Shown: positions 5,517-7,750 of the stretch, one piece after another
How the letters are laid out: the number at the start of each line of letters is the position of its first letter
How positions within the stretch are numbered: position 1 is the first letter of the stretch
Assembly (NCBI GenBank): GCA_039029515.1
Contig: JBCCFX010000187.1
Coordinates: 1 to 7,750, forward strand
DNA from: JBCCFX01 sp039029515
GTDB taxonomy: Bacteria; Planctomycetota; Phycisphaerae; Phycisphaerales; SM1A02
Direction of reading: 5' to 3'
DNA length: 7,750 nucleotides
Made by a program: the position numbers and the translations under genes
The notes under the pieces: model-generated
Databases searched by the model: none
What the model was told of the DNA's origin: nothing
What the model saw: the letters and a program-made list of their open reading frames with translations, nothing else

Positions 5517-6518
5517 TCATGCCGGGGCATCCCCACCAGCGATGACCATGTGTCGATCCTCACGAAGATCGAGCATCGACACCTCAGCAGCGTTGTCTTG
5601 ATTCTTCTCCCGGTGAGATTCCGAGGTGACGCTCGCGAGGATCAGGCGGGTCGCCAGGATGACCGCAAGCAGGCTCAGGGCCGCGCCGAACCCACGCCGC
5701 CACGGGGTGCTGCACCGATCGATGAGCATCAGCAGAAGGCCGGTGGCGAGGACTGCCGCAGCTTCAGGCGCGAGGATGCCGAACCCGAAGGCCAGATCGG
5801 TATCACCTGCCGGCCCGAGGTCACCACCACGAATTCTTCGAATCAACCCGGTCAATGCGATCGTGCCCAGACCAAAGAGTACGCCAAACACGATGACGCC
5901 GGTGCTGAGTCGGAGTGCCGCATGTCGACCGAACCTCGACACCGTAGCGATGACCACGAGGCCGCCAACTGCGGGCATCACCCAGCGTGGCCACCAGGCC
6001 TGATCAGGCGCCATCGTGAAGATCATGGCCTGCGCGATACCGCACCCGACAAGCAGGATCAGGCCGAGGCTCGGCAGCGCAGACCCGTTCGCAGCATCAG
6101 CGCGGACGAGATCCGAACCGTCAGGCGTGGCCATCCACAACAACACGGCGCCGATAGCAAAAGATGCCTGTCCGCTCCAGACGGTCAGCGTGTGGGCTGC
6201 CCCAAGCAACACGACAAAGACGCCAACGCCGAGCACCGCCCAGACGGCCCGCGCACCAATGAGCATGCCGGGACGAGCGGCGGAAAAACATGCAAGACCA
6301 CAACCAGCGATACCAAGTGTCATCGGGACCGCGAGCGTGATCCGCCCCAGATCTTCCAGACTGCCATTCACACCGAACGCACAGCCAAGAAACGGCACGA
6401 CGAGGCCGAGTGGCATCCAGACATCAATGGCAAGTCGTGCAAAGGCATCGTGGTCGAATGCGGGTCGAATCAAGCGTGCGGCGACGATGACGGTCAGCGC
6501 CGCCACGACACATTGCAT
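5517..6518 (-). CDS. Polytopic membrane protein of unknown function
   Basis: I do not recognise this family. The product (333 residues from the ATG at 6518) is mostly hydrophobic. About ten membrane helices are visible, near residues 2-18, 33-52, 59-80, 91-112, 119-131, 149-169, 178-195, 204-225, 242-267 and 277-297. A polar, charged cytoplasm-like tail follows (298-333). No signature of a transporter, enzyme or Walker site is seen; acidic residues within helices are few (Glu252 is one). The start is uncertain: the frame stays open upstream, with TTG at 6599 and GTG at 6593, which would overlap the mfd end and add a strongly basic N-terminus. None has a good ribosome site. The stop is 20 nt before the preferred NrdJ-like start (or overlaps the alternative ATG), so it is probably co-translated with that gene and follows mfd by about 34 nt. 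Confidence 0.8.
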   Translation of the reverse strand: MQCVVAALTVIVAARLIRPAFDHDAFARLAIDVWMPLGLVVPFLGCAFGVNGSLEDLGRITLAVPMTLGIAGCGLACFSAARPGMLIGARAVWAVLGVGVFVVLLGAAHTLTVWSGQASFAIGAVLLWMATPDGSDLVRADAANGSALPSLGLILLVGCGIAQAMIFTMAPDQAWWPRWVMPAVGGLVVIATVSRFGRHAALRLSTGVIVFGVLFGLGTIALTGLIRRIRGGDLGPAGDTDLAFGFGILAPEAAAVLATGLLLMLIDRCSTPWRRGFGAALSLLAVILATRLILASVTSESHREKNQDNAAEVSMLDLREDRHMVIAGGDAPA

Positions 6519-6552
6519 GAGATGAAAGACCACGGGCGGCACAGCGAGCAGT

Positions 6553-7750
6553 CTAACGCACTGCCGCAGATGCCGACGGCGATGTGGCTTCACCGCCAAG
6601 TCGTCGACGAAGGACGGTCACGAGCGTGTCAGGCTCAAGGAATGCACGCGGCGGCCGGAAGTAGATCTCGGCCATGCCGCCAGCGGTCGGCTGCCCGACG
6701 AGACGCACGGTTCCGCGTACGCCATTGAAGCATTCTTCCAGCTTCTTCGGATCAGACGTCTTGAAGATCACATCCCGCTCATGCAGATGGATCGATCGCA
6801 CCCCGAGGTGCGCGGCCGCAATGCGAACCCGCGCCAGATCAATGAGTCGGCGCGTCCCCTTGGGCAGATCGCCGTACGCACTGACGAGATCAGATTCGAT
6901 CGCATTCAGAACCTCGACGTCATTCGCGCGACTGATCCGACGATACACATCCATGCGGCGTCCGTCGGACGGCACATAGCCGCGCGGAATCACGCCTGTC
7001 ACGGGCAGATCAACCGTCGTATTGATCGACTGGACACGTTTCTCGTCGCGCATCGATGCGACCGCGCTCTCGAGTAGCTGACAGTACATCTCGTATCCAA
7101 CCGCTGCGATGTGTCCGGACTGCTCAGAGCCAAGCAGGTTGCCGGCGCCGCGCAGTTCCAGATCGCGTAGTGCGATGCGAAACCCTGCGCCCAGCATGGA
7201 GAAGCTCTCCAGCGCGCGCAATCGCTTCATCGCGACATCACTCACACGCTTGTCCGGGGGCAGCAGCAGGTAGCAATAGGCACGGTGTTTGTACCGACCA
7301 ACGCGACCACGCAACTGATGGAGTTCAGACAGCCCGAACATGTGCGCATCATTGATGATCATGGTATTCGCGCGCGGAATATCAATGCCCGATTCGATGA
7401 TCGTCGTCGAGACCAGAATGTCCGCTTCACCCCGAATGAACGTCAGCATGACTTTCTCAAGCATGCGAGGTGGCATCTGACCATGCCCGATGATGATCTT
7501 CGCACCGGGCGCAAGCTTCTGTACGTCATCCGCCACTGATTCAATGTTGTGAACGCGATTATGCACGTAGAAGATCTGACCTTCGCGCGCCAGTTCTCGA
7601 TCGATCGCCTGACGAATGCGTCGCTGATCGTGCGGCATGACTTCGGTGACGATCGCACGCCGATCGAGCGGTGGCGTCGTGAGCGAACTGATGTCGCGCA
7701 GGCCGAGCAACGCCATATGAAGCGTTCGCGGGATCGGCGTCGCACTCAAC
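6553..7750 (-). CDS. mfd: Transcription-repair coupling factor Mfd (C-terminal part, cut by window edge)
   Basis: Mfd displaces RNA polymerase stalled at DNA damage and recruits UvrA for nucleotide excision repair. About 398 C-terminal residues are present; the UvrB-like, RNA polymerase-binding and first helicase parts lie beyond the window. Counting from the first complete codon at 7749 (a Leu TTG here, not a true start): motif III SATPIPRTL (2-10), GHGQM (88-92), motif V STTIIESGIDIP (114-125) and motif VI HQLRGRVGR (144-152). The translocation (TRG) motif GAGFRIALRDLELRGAGNLLG spans 187-207, with EQSG following. The rest is the D7 domain (about 245-375), including the VIPRGYVPSDGRRMDVYRRI segment. 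RecG shares the helicase motifs but not this D7 pattern. The frame ends at a TAG at 6553. It heads the minus-strand operon here. Confidence 0.96.
   Translation of the reverse strand, partial: LSATPIPRTLHMALLGLRDISSLTTPPLDRRAIVTEVMPHDQRRIRQAIDRELAREGQIFYVHNRVHNIESVADDVQKLAPGAKIIIGHGQMPPRMLEKVMLTFIRGEADILVSTTIIESGIDIPRANTMIINDAHMFGLSELHQLRGRVGRYKHRAYCYLLLPPDKRVSDVAMKRLRALESFSMLGAGFRIALRDLELRGAGNLLGSEQSGHIAAVGYEMYCQLLESAVASMRDEKRVQSINTTVDLPVTGVIPRGYVPSDGRRMDVYRRISRANDVEVLNAIESDLVSAYGDLPKGTRRLIDLARVRIAAAHLGVRSIHLHERDVIFKTSDPKKLEECFNGVRGTVRLVGQPTAGGMAEIYFRPPRAFLEPDTLVTVLRRRLGGEATSPSASAAVR

Noticed and set aside
5550..6728. Long plus-strand open frame opposite the membrane protein and mfd end
   Set aside because: Its composition (Arg, His, Asp, Gln, Pro) shows no fold. 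It runs through the D7 end of mfd, and the opposite strand has clear membrane helices and motifs.
1..7750. Mobile element, CRISPR array, toxin-antitoxin or defence system
   Set aside because: No transposase, integrase, direct-repeat array or small paired toxin-like genes were found; the genes read as housekeeping apart from the two at 5110-6518.

Overview
This is a GC-rich (about 60% by eye), gene-dense bacterial chromosomal segment made mostly of translation, nucleotide and DNA-maintenance housekeeping genes. No phage, IS, CRISPR or integron signature was found. The set tRNA-Gln, glmU-like, prs, rplY (ctc type), pth, rpsF, ssb, rplI, with ssb between rpsF and rplI and no rpsR there, suggests a Planctomycetota-like organism (perhaps Phycisphaerae). 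That assignment is an inference from gene order and protein style, not a database match. Shine-Dalgarno strength varies from gene to gene.

Plus-strand block (1-5078). A tRNA-Gln(UUG) at 34-105 is followed by a single-domain GlmU-like nucleotidyltransferase (184-984), PRPP synthetase prs (981-1964, ATGA overlap), L25/Ctc rplY (2015-2653), peptidyl-tRNA hydrolase pth (2687-3286), S6 rpsF (3300-3839), ssb (3897-4343) and L9 rplI (4423-5007). Gaps are short (at most about 80 nt), so one long operon is likely. It ends at a strong intrinsic terminator (5042-5078). The block combines sugar-nucleotide supply, PRPP supply, ribosome parts, tRNA recycling and ssDNA protection. All three ribosomal proteins carry low-complexity, acid-rich C-terminal tails.

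Minus-strand block (7750-5110). It converges on the first block. It starts with the C-terminal part of transcription-repair coupling factor mfd (cut by the window edge), followed by a polytopic membrane protein of unknown function (about 10 predicted helices). Last is a small stand-alone protein of about 128 residues that resembles the C-terminal domain of B12-dependent ribonucleotide reductase NrdJ (TSCPD type). These three genes are tightly packed and probably co-transcribed. In Bacillus, mfd lies downstream of gcaD-prs-ctc-spoVC on the same strand; here it faces them from the other side.

There is no gene-free stretch longer than 300 bases. No convincing undescribed multi-gene system is visible. 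The best leads are the stand-alone NrdJ-like domain with its membrane-protein partner downstream of mfd, the GlmU-like enzyme that lacks both the acetyltransferase domain and the usual INTG motif, and two intergenic inverted repeats flanking ssb.
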